Both the position numbers and the translations under genes were made by a program. A model generated the notes under the pieces. It had not been told where the DNA came from, did no database searches, and saw nothing but the letters and a program-made list of their open reading frames with translations. From NCBI RefSeq assembly GCF_900094585.1, contig NZ_FMAG01000002.1, forward strand, positions 884,007-948,006: a stretch of 64,000 bases of DNA, read 5' to 3'. Positions 39,415-47,280 of this stretch are shown piece by piece (the first letter of the stretch is position 1; each line of letters opens with the position of its first letter). The DNA is from Martinezella multihospitum (GTDB lineage: Bacteria; Pseudomonadota; Alphaproteobacteria; Rhizobiales; Rhizobiaceae).

Positions 39415-40704
39415 TTATTTATGGTGTTTGTCGCCGAATGTGTAGCCGGTCTCGACGGTCTTGTTGCCGAATTTTTCTCGCAGCTTGTCCATGGCGGCCT
39501 CGGCAGCCGCTCGTCGTGAGGCCTGTACGTCGATGAGATCGGGTGGGTCCGCGCGCCCGGCATCGCCAAGATCGGTGACGCCGATACCAATGAGGCGGAA
39601 CTTCGTGCCGTCAGTCTCGTGTTCGAGCATGCGCAATCCCGTACGGAAAATCCTGTCTGCGAGTTGCGTCGGATCCTCCAGGCGACGGTTACGTGTTCGG
39701 ATCTTGAAATCCGAGGTTTTCAGCTTCAGCACCACCGTCCGGCCAGCGATGCCGCTGCGCTTCAGTCGGCGCGAAACTTTTTCCGCAAGGTCGCGCAGGA
39801 TCGGTACGAGGTCGTCATGGCGGGAGATATCGTCGAAGAAGGTGGTTTCGGAAGATACGCTCTTTGCCGCTTCGTTGGGATGCACGGTTCGGTCGTCGAT
39901 CCCTCGCGAGAGGCGGAAAAGCCGCTGCCCGATGACGCCGTAGCGGCGCATCAGATCGCCTTCCTCCATGGCCTGCAACTGGCCGATGGTGCGGATGCCA
40001 TCTCTTTCGAGCGTTGCCGCGAAGGCTTTGCCGACGCCCCAGATGGTCGTGACCGGCCTCGGCTCCAGAAAAGACAGGGCTTCATCGCGGCCGATGACGG
40101 AGAAGCCTCGCGGCTTCTGCAGGTCGGAGGCCACTTTGGCGAGGAACTTGCAATAGGAAAGGCCGATGGAGATGGTGATGCCGATTTCCTGCTCCACCCG
40201 CTTGGCGAATTTGGCGAGGATGCGGGCCGGCGGATCGTGATGGAGCCGCTGCGTGCCGTCGAGCTCGAGAAAGGCTTCGTCGATCGAAAGCGGCTGAACG
40301 AGCGGCGTAAGCTCCTGCATCATGCCTCGAACCTCGCGGCCGACGCGGACGTATTTTTCCATGTTGGGACGGATGACGACGGCCTGCGGACACGCTTCCA
40401 GCGCCTTGAACATCGGCATGGCGGAGCGTACCCCATGGATGCGGGCGATATAACAGGCGGTGGAGACGACGCCGCGCTTGCCGCCGCCGACGATGACAGG
40501 CTTATCGGCGAGCTCCGGATTGTCGCGTTTTTCGATGGACGCATAGAAGGCATCGCAATCGATGTGCGCCAATGTCAGCCCATAGAGCTCCCGATGGTAG
40601 ACGAGGCGGGGGCTGCCGCAGCTCCGACAGCGCGTGCGCGTGGCCGATTGCTCGCTCAAGCAATCGCGACAGAAGCCGGAGATCTTGTCGGGCGCATGGG
40701 TCAT
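39415..40704 (-). CDS. dinB: DNA polymerase IV with N-terminal zinc ribbon
   Basis: 429 residues from ATG at 40704. A four-Cys zinc ribbon FCRDCLSEQ...RCRSCGS precedes the Y-family fold: [18 protein letters not shown] (metal Asp), [12 protein letters not shown] (catalytic Asp-Glu), [14 protein letters not shown], and the C-terminal little finger. Y-family enzymes copy past damaged bases with low fidelity. The start is uncertain: ATG at 40728 would add 8 residues and would be leaderless, overlapping the LexA operator. A LexA box covers the start region, so SOS induction is expected. Confidence 0.93.
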   Translation of the reverse strand: MTHAPDKISGFCRDCLSEQSATRTRCRSCGSPRLVYHRELYGLTLAHIDCDAFYASIEKRDNPELADKPVIVGGGKRGVVSTACYIARIHGVRSAMPMFKALEACPQAVVIRPNMEKYVRVGREVRGMMQELTPLVQPLSIDEAFLELDGTQRLHHDPPARILAKFAKRVEQEIGITISIGLSYCKFLAKVASDLQKPRGFSVIGRDEALSFLEPRPVTTIWGVGKAFAATLERDGIRTIGQLQAMEEGDLMRRYGVIGQRLFRLSRGIDDRTVHPNEAAKSVSSETTFFDDISRHDDLVPILRDLAEKVSRRLKRSGIAGRTVVLKLKTSDFKIRTRNRRLEDPTQLADRIFRTGLRMLEHETDGTKFRLIGIGVTDLGDAGRADPPDLIDVQASRRAAAEAAMDKLREKFGNKTVETGYTFGDKHHK

Positions 40705-40711
40705 GGAATGA

Positions 40712-40726
40712 GAACAAAAATTGAAC
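40712..40726 (-). promoter_or_regulatory. LexA operator of dinB
   Basis: GAACAAAAATTGAAC, exact GAAC-N7-GAAC. It lies just downstream of the predicted dinB promoter, at about +2 to +16, and is between dinB and the divergent GNAT gene. Confidence 0.8.
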
Positions 40727-40732
40727 ATCGCC

Positions 40733-40761
40733 ACTTTATGTTCTAAGCTTGCGAGTCTCAA
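40733..40761 (-). promoter_or_regulatory. Candidate sigma70 promoter of dinB
   Basis: On the minus strand TTGAGA (40761-40756), 17-base spacer, TAAAGT (40738-40733). Transcription would start near 40728, directly at the LexA box. Confidence 0.5.
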
Positions 40762-40787
40762 GCTCGAAAACTGCCGGGGAGGCGGGA

Positions 40788-41366
40788 GTGCAGAATTTAA
40801 TCGTAGAGCCGTTGACGCCAGGCCGATGGGACGATTTCGAGGCGTTATTTGGGCCAAGCGGCGCCTGCTATGGTTGTTGGTGTACCTATTTCCGCGTCCC
40901 GACATCGCAGCGCAAGACGATGGATGCGGCAGCAAAGAAGCAGTTGATCGAGGAACGCATCGCGGTAGGGCCGCCGCCCGGGCTTCTAGGCTATATCGAC
41001 GGGCAGCCGATTGCCTGGGTGCAGGTCGGTCCACGTACCGAGCTGCCGCAATGGAATTCGCCGAAAACAGTGTCGCGTCCGCTCGATCCCGCCGATGCGG
41101 AAGACAGCTCGGTCTGGGCGGTGAGCTGTTTCTTCATAAATTCGAAGGATCGCGGCAAGGGACACAGCCATCGCATGTTGTCGGAGGCCGTGAATTTCGC
41201 CCGTGCGTCCGGCGCGCGGCTGCTGGAAGGCTGTCCGATCGAGCGTACGAAACAGTCGAAATCCGTCGGCCTCTACGTCGGCTCGCAGCGCATATTCGAG
41301 GCGGCCGGATTTTCGGAAGTTGCGAAGCGCAAGGATGGCAGGCCTCTGATGCGCTTCGTGTTCTGA
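40788..41366 (+). CDS. GNAT-family acetyltransferase
   Basis: 192 residues from a GTG with a strong ribosome site GGGGAGG 5 bases upstream; the frame from 40749 is less likely. Motifs: an early Cys pair [39 protein letters not shown] (acetyl-CoA pyrophosphate loop) and [14 protein letters not shown]. Substrate unknown. Divergent from dinB, so the LexA box at 40712 could affect it as well. Confidence 0.8.
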   Translation: MQNLIVEPLTPGRWDDFEALFGPSGACYGCWCTYFRVPTSQRKTMDAAAKKQLIEERIAVGPPPGLLGYIDGQPIAWVQVGPRTELPQWNSPKTVSRPLDPADAEDSSVWAVSCFFINSKDRGKGHSHRMLSEAVNFARASGARLLEGCPIERTKQSKSVGLYVGSQRIFEAAGFSEVAKRKDGRPLMRFVF

Positions 41367-41383
41367 GGGTGGTTTGGGCGGCG

Positions 41384-42031
41384 TCAGCGCGTGATATGGG
41401 CCTGGATCAGCGGCGCTGCCTGGCTCCATTCGTTGGCTTCGGGAATGCCCGTCGGCGCCGCAGGCGCCATGCGATGAACGATGGAATCAGGCTTCAGATT
41501 GATCAGGAGGCACTCCGGAACATGCTCGCTGACCGAATGCAGATTGTGGGCCATGTCATCGACGAAGGCGACGGGCATCTCGCGCCGTCGATGCAGCGAA
41601 CGCACGATCGGCCCCTTCGGCTGCAGCGACGCGAGCAACGGATAGGCAAGCTCGAGCCTGTCGAGGAGCCGTCGTCTCTGCTCCCAGAACTGCGGCGGCA
41701 TGGCCGTGAGGAAAACGATGTCAGCGTCTTTCGAGAATTCGCCGAGCGTGTCGACGACGCGATCGAAAGGCGTCTGCCATTGCTCCTGCGCCTCGAAGAA
41801 GGCCTCGATCAGCCGGTGAACATCCTTTTCTTCCAGCGCAGAGCCATTGGCCTTGGAGACGATGTTGCCCGTCAGCCGGAAGGAACGCGGCAGGAATTCA
41901 TGGCCTTCGGCGTCGATGAAGGTCAGGAAGGGCGCAAAGAAGTGCAAGACGACGTCGTCGACATCGCAAACGATCAACGGCCGCTCCTGCAGCCGGATAT
42001 GCGACACGTCGAATTCGATCGGGGCATCCAT
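41384..42031 (-). CDS. HAD-superfamily hydrolase
   Basis: 215 residues. Motif I is CDVDDVVLHF with the nucleophile Asp, motif II FLTAMPP, and motif IV FVDDMAHNL with acidic metal ligands. The fold is that of small phosphatases; substrate unknown. It starts 2 bases after the DUF3572 stop, so the two genes are coupled. Confidence 0.82.
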   Translation of the reverse strand: MDAPIEFDVSHIRLQERPLIVCDVDDVVLHFFAPFLTFIDAEGHEFLPRSFRLTGNIVSKANGSALEEKDVHRLIEAFFEAQEQWQTPFDRVVDTLGEFSKDADIVFLTAMPPQFWEQRRRLLDRLELAYPLLASLQPKGPIVRSLHRRREMPVAFVDDMAHNLHSVSEHVPECLLINLKPDSIVHRMAPAAPTGIPEANEWSQAAPLIQAHITR

Positions 42032-42033
42032 GA

Positions 42034-42342
42034 TCAGTATTCTCCAGAGGCAAGGCCGGGCGGCGAGAAATGTACCGACGCGGCAGCGACGGCCTCCGGC
42101 GGAATGCCGCTGGCCTCGCAGAAGGCCAGCAATGTCGGTTCGTGGTTCATGAGGAAATCGAGCATGCCGGCAAGAAAGGCGGGCTCGTTGATGGCGTTGC
42201 GTACCTGTGCCGGCTCCACGCCCGTCAGTGCCAAGAAGCGGCCGAACATATCCGGTTCATTGGCCAGCCAGCCGAGTGCGGCGATCGCAGTCTCTTGCGG
42301 GTCGGCCGCGCTCTTCTTCGGGTTCTTGAAGTTACTTTGCAT
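42034..42342 (-). CDS. DUF3572 family protein
   Basis: 102 residues, acidic and helical, with AIAALGWLANEPDMFGRFLA and PAFLAGMLDFLMNHEPTLLA. Known only as DUF3572, an alphaproteobacterial family. Divergent from divK with a 131-base gap and coupled to the HAD gene. Confidence 0.83.
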   Translation of the reverse strand: MQSNFKNPKKSAADPQETAIAALGWLANEPDMFGRFLALTGVEPAQVRNAINEPAFLAGMLDFLMNHEPTLLAFCEASGIPPEAVAAASVHFSPPGLASGEY

Positions 42343-42473
42343 TTTGAAGGGTGAGTTACCTATTTTTCAACCAAATGCCGGTAGTTTGCGATTCAACTAT
42401 TTCTGGAATCGGTTCCTCGCGACCCTATATTTCGAGAGAATGGATGCAATACCGGATGCAGGGACAGCTTTCC

Positions 42474-42845
42474 ATGCCTAAGCAGGTAATGATTGTAGAA
42501 GACAATGAGCTGAATATGAAGCTCTTTCGCGATCTGATCGAGGCTTCCGGCTACACGACGATCCAGACCCGCAACGGCATGGAAGCGCTCGATCTCGCGC
42601 GCAAGCATCGCCCGGACCTGATTCTCATGGATATCCAGCTGCCGGAGGTTTCCGGCCTGGAAGTCACCAAATGGCTGAAGGAAGACGACGATCTGCACGT
42701 GATCCCCGTGATCGCGGTCACCGCCTTCGCCATGAAGGGCGATGAGGAGCGCATTCGCCAGGGCGGTTGCGAGGCCTATGTTTCGAAGCCGATTTCGGTG
42801 CCGAAATTCATTGAGACCATAAAGACCTATCTGGGCGACGCCTGA
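42474..42845 (+). CDS. divK: Cell-cycle response regulator DivK
   Basis: 123 residues, a single receiver domain. Phosphoacceptor Asp53 in [16 protein letters not shown], acidic pocket IVEDNE, Thr and Lys of [11 protein letters not shown] and YVSKPIS. In alphaproteobacteria DivK is switched by PleC and DivJ and controls CtrA through DivL. The start at 42474 gives the usual length; the upstream frame from 42351 is extra. pleD follows after 16 bases, as in Caulobacter. Confidence 0.95.
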   Translation: MPKQVMIVEDNELNMKLFRDLIEASGYTTIQTRNGMEALDLARKHRPDLILMDIQLPEVSGLEVTKWLKEDDDLHVIPVIAVTAFAMKGDEERIRQGGCEAYVSKPISVPKFIETIKTYLGDA

Positions 42846-42861
42846 TGATGGGGAAGAGCTG

Positions 42862-44235
42862 ATGACCGCACGCATTCTGGTAGTCGACGATATTCCGGCC
42901 AATGTGAAGCTTCTGGAAGCGCGGCTGCTTGCCGAATACTTCGAAGTGCTGACAGCCGAAGACGGCTTGAAGGCGCTCGCCATCTGCGCGAATACGCAGG
43001 TCGATCTCATCCTTCTCGATATTATGATGCCCGGCATGGACGGTTTTGAGGTGTGCGAACGCCTGAAGTCCGATCCTCGCACCGCCCACATCCCTGTCGT
43101 CATGGTGACGGCGCTCGATCAGCCCGCCGACCGTGTGCGCGGCCTCAAAGCCGGTGCCGACGATTTCCTGACCAAGCCCGTCAACGACCTGCAGCTCATC
43201 TCGCGCGTCAAGAGCCTGCTTCGCCTCAAGACGTTGAGCGACGAGCTGCATATGCGCAACGAGACCGCGCGCAATTTCGGTATCGATGATCTGATGCGGG
43301 CTGGCGACGGCCGCGCCGAGGAAACCGGTCAGGTACTACTGGTCGACGGCCGCGCCAATTCGCAGGAGCGCATAATCCGCACGCTCAAGCCGATTGCCCA
43401 GGTCGTCGCGATGTCCGATCCGCAGGCCGCTCTGTTCGAGGCCGCCGAACGGCCATTTGAGCTGGTCATCGTCAATTCGAATTTCGACGACTACGACCCG
43501 TTGCGGCTTTGCTCGCAGCTTCGTTCGCTGGAGCGCACGCGTTTTCTGCCCGTGCTGCTGGTGACGGAGCAGGGCGCAGACGACATGATCGTCCGCGCGC
43601 TGGATCTCGGCGTCAACGATTATATCGTCCGGCCGATCGATCCGAACGAACTCGTCGCACGCTGCCTCACGCAGATACGCCGCAAACGCTACAATGATCG
43701 CCTGCGCGCCAGCGTACAGCAGACGATCGAGCTTGCTGTCACCGACGCGCTCACCGGTTTGCATAACAGGCGCTATCTCGACAATCATCTCAAGGTGCTT
43801 TTCGACCGCTCCTTGGCGCGGGGCCGGCCTCTCTCGATATTGATTACCGATATCGATCGCTTCAAGACTGTCAACGATACCCATGGTCACGATGCCGGCG
43901 ATGAAGTTCTCAAGGAATTTGCCGCGAGAATCCGTTCCACGGTGCGCGGCGCAGATCTCGCCTGCCGTTATGGGGGCGAGGAGTTCGTTGTGGTCATGCC
44001 GGATACGCCTGCCGATACGGCCGCCGCGGTCGCAGAACGCCTACGCGCTGCGGTAGAAAATATGCCGGTGAAATTACGCGAAAACGGTGTTGCGCTTAAC
44101 ATCACCGCATCCTTCGGAATTTCGTGCCGTTTGGAGACAATCGAGACGCCGGAGCAGTTGATGAAGCAGGCGGACCTTGCGCTTTACGAGGCCAAAAGAG
44201 CAGGACGCAACAGGGTTGTCGCTTCAGCGGCCTAG
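42862..44235 (+). CDS. pleD: Diguanylate cyclase response regulator PleD
   Basis: 457 residues: receiver domain (Asp in LILLDIMMPGMDGFE), a second degenerate receiver domain (about 150-275), then a GGDEF domain with active-site GGEEF at residues 371-375 and the inhibitory I-site RGAD. It makes c-di-GMP when phosphorylated, linking cell-cycle signals to motile/sessile switching. Ribosome site GGGAAGAG precedes ATG. Operon with divK. Confidence 0.95.
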   Translation: MTARILVVDDIPANVKLLEARLLAEYFEVLTAEDGLKALAICANTQVDLILLDIMMPGMDGFEVCERLKSDPRTAHIPVVMVTALDQPADRVRGLKAGADDFLTKPVNDLQLISRVKSLLRLKTLSDELHMRNETARNFGIDDLMRAGDGRAEETGQVLLVDGRANSQERIIRTLKPIAQVVAMSDPQAALFEAAERPFELVIVNSNFDDYDPLRLCSQLRSLERTRFLPVLLVTEQGADDMIVRALDLGVNDYIVRPIDPNELVARCLTQIRRKRYNDRLRASVQQTIELAVTDALTGLHNRRYLDNHLKVLFDRSLARGRPLSILITDIDRFKTVNDTHGHDAGDEVLKEFAARIRSTVRGADLACRYGGEEFVVVMPDTPADTAAAVAERLRAAVENMPVKLRENGVALNITASFGISCRLETIETPEQLMKQADLALYEAKRAGRNRVVASAA

Positions 44236-44727
44236 GGATGAATGGTCGAGAAGTGCGGTTACCCATGAATATTGAGGGTATTTTTCAGGTTTTGAACAAC
44301 AATTCAAAATTTTTTGTTCTTTATCCTGCGGGCATAACCACATAGCGCTGTTTTAAAGAAACGTTGCATACTTATACTTTTGAATTTGGTGGATGCCTTC
44401 GCTTTTAGGGTGCTTTTGAAATATTCTTGTTATGCCGACATATAGTTTTGTTTTGTTGATTGCTTGTTGATGAGATGTCCGCTGAAAGGTGATGGATTAA
44501 CTGAATGTAATTTGTATATTCAAATGCTCTTGAATATCTGTATTCGATCTTTTCTACCAAAGGAGGCGTTATCACTTTATGCTTGATGGTTTCTTGAGTT
44601 TATTTCACTAAGACTATCGGACATTCCTTTCCACCAAAGTCATGAATTTTAACCATCCGAGCAGACAAGCATTTTTTATCATTAAGAATTTGTTGATTTT
44701 CTTTCGATTTCGCGCGAATTTAGTCCC
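44236..44727. other. AT-rich intergenic region after pleD
   Basis: About 490 bases clearly richer in A and T than the rest of the window, with no credible gene. It contains a CtrA-like half site TTAACCAT (44649-44656) and near its end a promoter-like TTGATT-N17-GAATTT (44693-44721) facing the RNA candidate. Could be an old degenerate insertion or a regulatory region; not resolved. Confidence 0.6.
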
Positions 44728-44908
44728 GTAGATGAACAACCCGCAAGGGTTCCAAGATACCCCATGATGCTCAGGTCCGCCGCATCTCCTGGGTCGTGGG
44801 GTCGGTCGGCTGGCAGGCAGAAGATAACGGTTCCTCGTGCCGTTTTGCAGGCTAGCCGGCCCCCAATTTAAAACGCCGCTCTTCGTTCATCGAAGGCGGC
44901 GTTTTTCT
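44728..44908 (+). ncRNA. Structured RNA candidate between pleD and rpmG
   Basis: Ordered hairpins can be drawn: AACCC-GCAA-GGGTT (44738-44751) with a GNRA loop; CCCCA/TGGGG closing an inner CTCAGG/CCTGGG stem (about 44760-44801); an 11-base stem of GGTCGGCTGGC with GCTAGCCGGCC (two G-U pairs) enclosing AACGG/CCGTT; then a terminator. A weak promoter, TTGATT-N17-GAATTT, places the start near 44728. No open frame fits. I do not recognise it as 6S, tmRNA, SRP or RNase P RNA. Both ends are estimates. Confidence 0.5.
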
Positions 44909-44910
44909 TT
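44870..44910 (+). terminator. Intrinsic terminator, plus strand
   Basis: AAACGCCGC (44871-44879) pairs with GCGGCGTTT (44896-44904), and CTTCG pairs with CGAAG inside, around a TTCAT loop, followed by T-rich TTTTTCTTTT. It ends the RNA candidate and faces rpmG. Confidence 0.8.
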
Positions 44911-44980
44911 TAGCCGGGCAATTGCAAGCGGCCGGTATTGCAGCAAAATCGAGCAACGCTCGCACAAGCGTCGACAAAAC

Positions 44981-45016
44981 AAAAAAGGCGCCAACCCGAG
45001 GGTTAAGCGCCTTTTT
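44981..45016 (-). terminator. Intrinsic terminator of rpmG
   Basis: On the minus strand AAAAAGGCGC pairs with GCGCCTTTTT with an inner AACCC/GGGTT stem, ending in six T. It lies 22 bases after the rpmG stop and is also usable on the plus strand. Confidence 0.8.
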
Positions 45017-45037
45017 GTAACCTGAAGTTTAGGAAAC

Positions 45038-45205
45038 TTACTTGATCTTCGTTTCCTTGAACTCGACGTGCTTCTTAGCGATCGGGTCGTACTTCGTCTT
45101 CGTCATCTTGTCCGTCATCGTACGGCTGTTCTTCGTCGTGACGTAGAAGAAACCGGTGTCGGCCGTCGACAGCAGCTTGATCTTGATGGTGGTAGCCTTG
45201 GCCAT
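45038..45205 (-). CDS. rpmG: 50S ribosomal protein L33
   Basis: 55 residues, [20 protein letters not shown]... and a basic body ending in VEFKETKIK. The Cys pairs of the zinc form are absent (Cys-minus type), which is common in proteobacteria. Start chosen at MAKA; upstream residues of the open frame are not L33. Confidence 0.96.
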   Translation of the reverse strand: MAKATTIKIKLLSTADTGFFYVTTKNSRTMTDKMTKTKYDPIAKKHVEFKETKIK

Positions 45206-45301
45206 GGTCGTCCTGCCTTTAATAAAAATGAACGCCGTGGACGGCCAGTGCGGAGGTCCACGGCGAATTCTGGCGCGAAAATACAAATCGCGCCCGAAAA
45301 G

Positions 45302-46486
45302 TCAACCTCTGTTGCCCATGAAAAGCAGCCGTATCCCCGAAAGGAAGACATAAAGGCCGAAGAAAAACGCCACAGCCCAGGCAAAGCCGCTGGGATTGGC
45401 GAGATCCATGGCGGTGCCGATGGTCGGCGGCCCGAGAACCATGCCGACCGCGTAACAGAAGACGAAGGCCGCATTGGCCGCGACAAGATCGACTCCGGTC
45501 AGCCGAGTCCCGAGATGGCTGAGTCCGACCGTATACATGCCCGAAACGCAGCCACCCCAGAAAAGCAGGATGATTGCGAGAATGATCCAGTTCGATGACA
45601 GCGATGGCAGCAGGAGCGCGCCGACAAGCCCGATCGTGGCCATGATCGACAAAAGGGGGCGCTTGTCGCGCATGCGGTCGGCAAGCAGACCAAGCGGAAT
45701 CTGGAAGACGAAATTGCCGACGCCCATGACGGTCAGTAGCAATGCGGCCTGAGACTCGTTGAAGCCGAGACGCGTCGCATAGCTGGTGAAGAGTGATCCG
45801 CCGCCGACGGTGACTGCGCCGAACACGAAGACCGCGGCCGTCGCCGTCGGCACCAGGAAGATGTAGCGGACGAAATGCAATTCCGGCTTCTCGTCGACGA
45901 TCGGGCTTTCGTTGCGGGCGATGAAGATCGGGATGGCGGCTGCCAGGATAATGCAGGCGCCGATGATGAAGGGCATCAAGCCTTCGCTGCCGACAACGGA
46001 AAAGAGCAAGGGGCCGGCCGCAAAACCGAGCGAGAAGACGGTGGAATAGAGGCCGAGCACGAAGCCGCGCTTCGAGGGCGGCGAGGCGGCGTTGATCCAG
46101 AATTCCGACAGGATGAAAAGGGTCGTGGTCGCACCATGGAAAACGATGCGCAGCGGGAACCATAAAAGCAGGTTCTCCGCATAATAGAAGCCGAGCGAGC
46201 TCAAGGCCGACAGGAAGACGGCCCAGATCATCGTCTGCACGACGCCGAAGCGGTGCGCGAGCTTCGTGGTGATGACCGCGGCCAGCATCGAAGCGACGCC
46301 CATCATCGCGGTATTGAGCCCGATCAGGCTTGAGGGAACGCCGCGTTTTTCAAGAATGATGCTCAGAAGCGGCAGGCCAAGCCCGATGGCGATGCCGACG
46401 GCGGATACAGACGCTATGGCTGCGACGAGCGAAGGCCAGTGAATTTCTTCGACATGGCCGGCCTTGTCGTTCGTCGGTTCAAGCAT
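45302..46486 (-). CDS. Major facilitator superfamily transporter
   Basis: 394 residues with 12 hydrophobic helices. Start MLEPTNDKAGHVEEIHWPSL; motif A-like loop TKLAHRFGVVQ between helices 2 and 3 and LLADRMRDKRPLL in the middle. Resembles sugar or drug efflux MFS proteins; substrate unknown. The open frame extends 24 residues upstream without a ribosome site. Confidence 0.85.
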   Translation of the reverse strand: MLEPTNDKAGHVEEIHWPSLVAAIASVSAVGIAIGLGLPLLSIILEKRGVPSSLIGLNTAMMGVASMLAAVITTKLAHRFGVVQTMIWAVFLSALSSLGFYYAENLLLWFPLRIVFHGATTTLFILSEFWINAASPPSKRGFVLGLYSTVFSLGFAAGPLLFSVVGSEGLMPFIIGACIILAAAIPIFIARNESPIVDEKPELHFVRYIFLVPTATAAVFVFGAVTVGGGSLFTSYATRLGFNESQAALLLTVMGVGNFVFQIPLGLLADRMRDKRPLLSIMATIGLVGALLLPSLSSNWIILAIILLFWGGCVSGMYTVGLSHLGTRLTGVDLVAANAAFVFCYAVGMVLGPPTIGTAMDLANPSGFAWAVAFFFGLYVFLSGIRLLFMGNRG

Positions 46487-46792
46487 AAACGGATTCCTGG
46501 AGCATGAGACGGTCGAATCGATCCGGACGCGGAACATAGAAAGGCACGGCTCGGCCAAATTCAGGTGACGGGTCGGCTTTCATGAGATCGGTCAAACCCT
46601 CCGGAATGGTCCCCTTGACGCGGGGCATGTTCAGACAAGAAATGTTGCCGATGTCAAGCCGTTGCTGATGAACGAGCTCGCGCGAATGGCGAATATCGGT
46701 CGAATCGACGACGATTCCCGATAGAAGAGTGTGATGTCGCGAGACAACTTCGGCCATGGGCGCTGGCCGGCTTCGAGGGTGGGCACCTATCG
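46487..46792. other. Intergenic region with promoter candidate for the MFS gene
   Basis: 306 bases. On the minus strand a perfect TTGACA (46657-46652) with a 17-base spacer to CTGAAC may drive the MFS gene. A 113-codon frame across the region lacks a ribosome site and was not accepted. Confidence 0.5.
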
Positions 46793-47248
46793 TCACGAAC
46801 GATCGTTCCCCTGATCCCATTCCTCCGGGCTGTCATCATGGCCGCCGAAGCCATGCATGCGCAGCGCCCATTGCAGGCCGATGACGCCACCTTTAATCGG
46901 CTGGATGATGGCAAGCGCCGCGATAACGGTGATCGGCGCCCAGATGGCGAGATGCGCCCAGAGCGGCAGCTTGAAGGTCATGTCCGTCAGCATGTAGCCG
47001 CCGACGATGAGATGGCCGAGAACGAGGATCACCAGATAAGGCGGCAGGTCGTCGGCGCGCTGGTGGGAGATATCTTCGTCGCAGACCGCACAACGGTCGA
47101 CAGGCTTCAGGAAAGCGCGAAAGAGCTTGCCGGTGCCGCAGCGCGGGCAGCGGTTCAGCATGCCGCGGGAAATCGACCGCCCGAGCGGACGTTCGCTCTC
47201 GTCTGAACCACCGAAACGGATAGGAGAGTCGGATGGGCTGCCCGTCAT
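46793..47248 (-). CDS. DUF983 membrane protein with zinc-ribbon motif
   Basis: 151 residues. CPRCGTGKLFRAFLKPVDRCAVC forms two Cys pairs; two membrane helices follow (about 70-120), then an acidic tail. DUF983 proteins are alphaproteobacterial and linked in some species to cytochrome oxidase. Start ATG at 47248. Confidence 0.88.
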   Translation of the reverse strand: MTGSPSDSPIRFGGSDESERPLGRSISRGMLNRCPRCGTGKLFRAFLKPVDRCAVCDEDISHQRADDLPPYLVILVLGHLIVGGYMLTDMTFKLPLWAHLAIWAPITVIAALAIIQPIKGGVIGLQWALRMHGFGGHDDSPEEWDQGNDRS

Positions 47249-47280
47249 GAATACGCTTCCTCCGTGCCGGCAGCCGTCTT

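Noticed and set aside
44288..44316. GAAC/GTTC pair in the AT-rich gap as a LexA site
   Set aside because: The two are inverted and the spacing is not seven bases, so it does not fit the alphaproteobacterial LexA box.
46479..46820. 113-codon minus-strand frame between the MFS and DUF983 genes
   Set aside because: No ribosome site, overlaps the start of the MFS gene and a promoter-like TTGACA.
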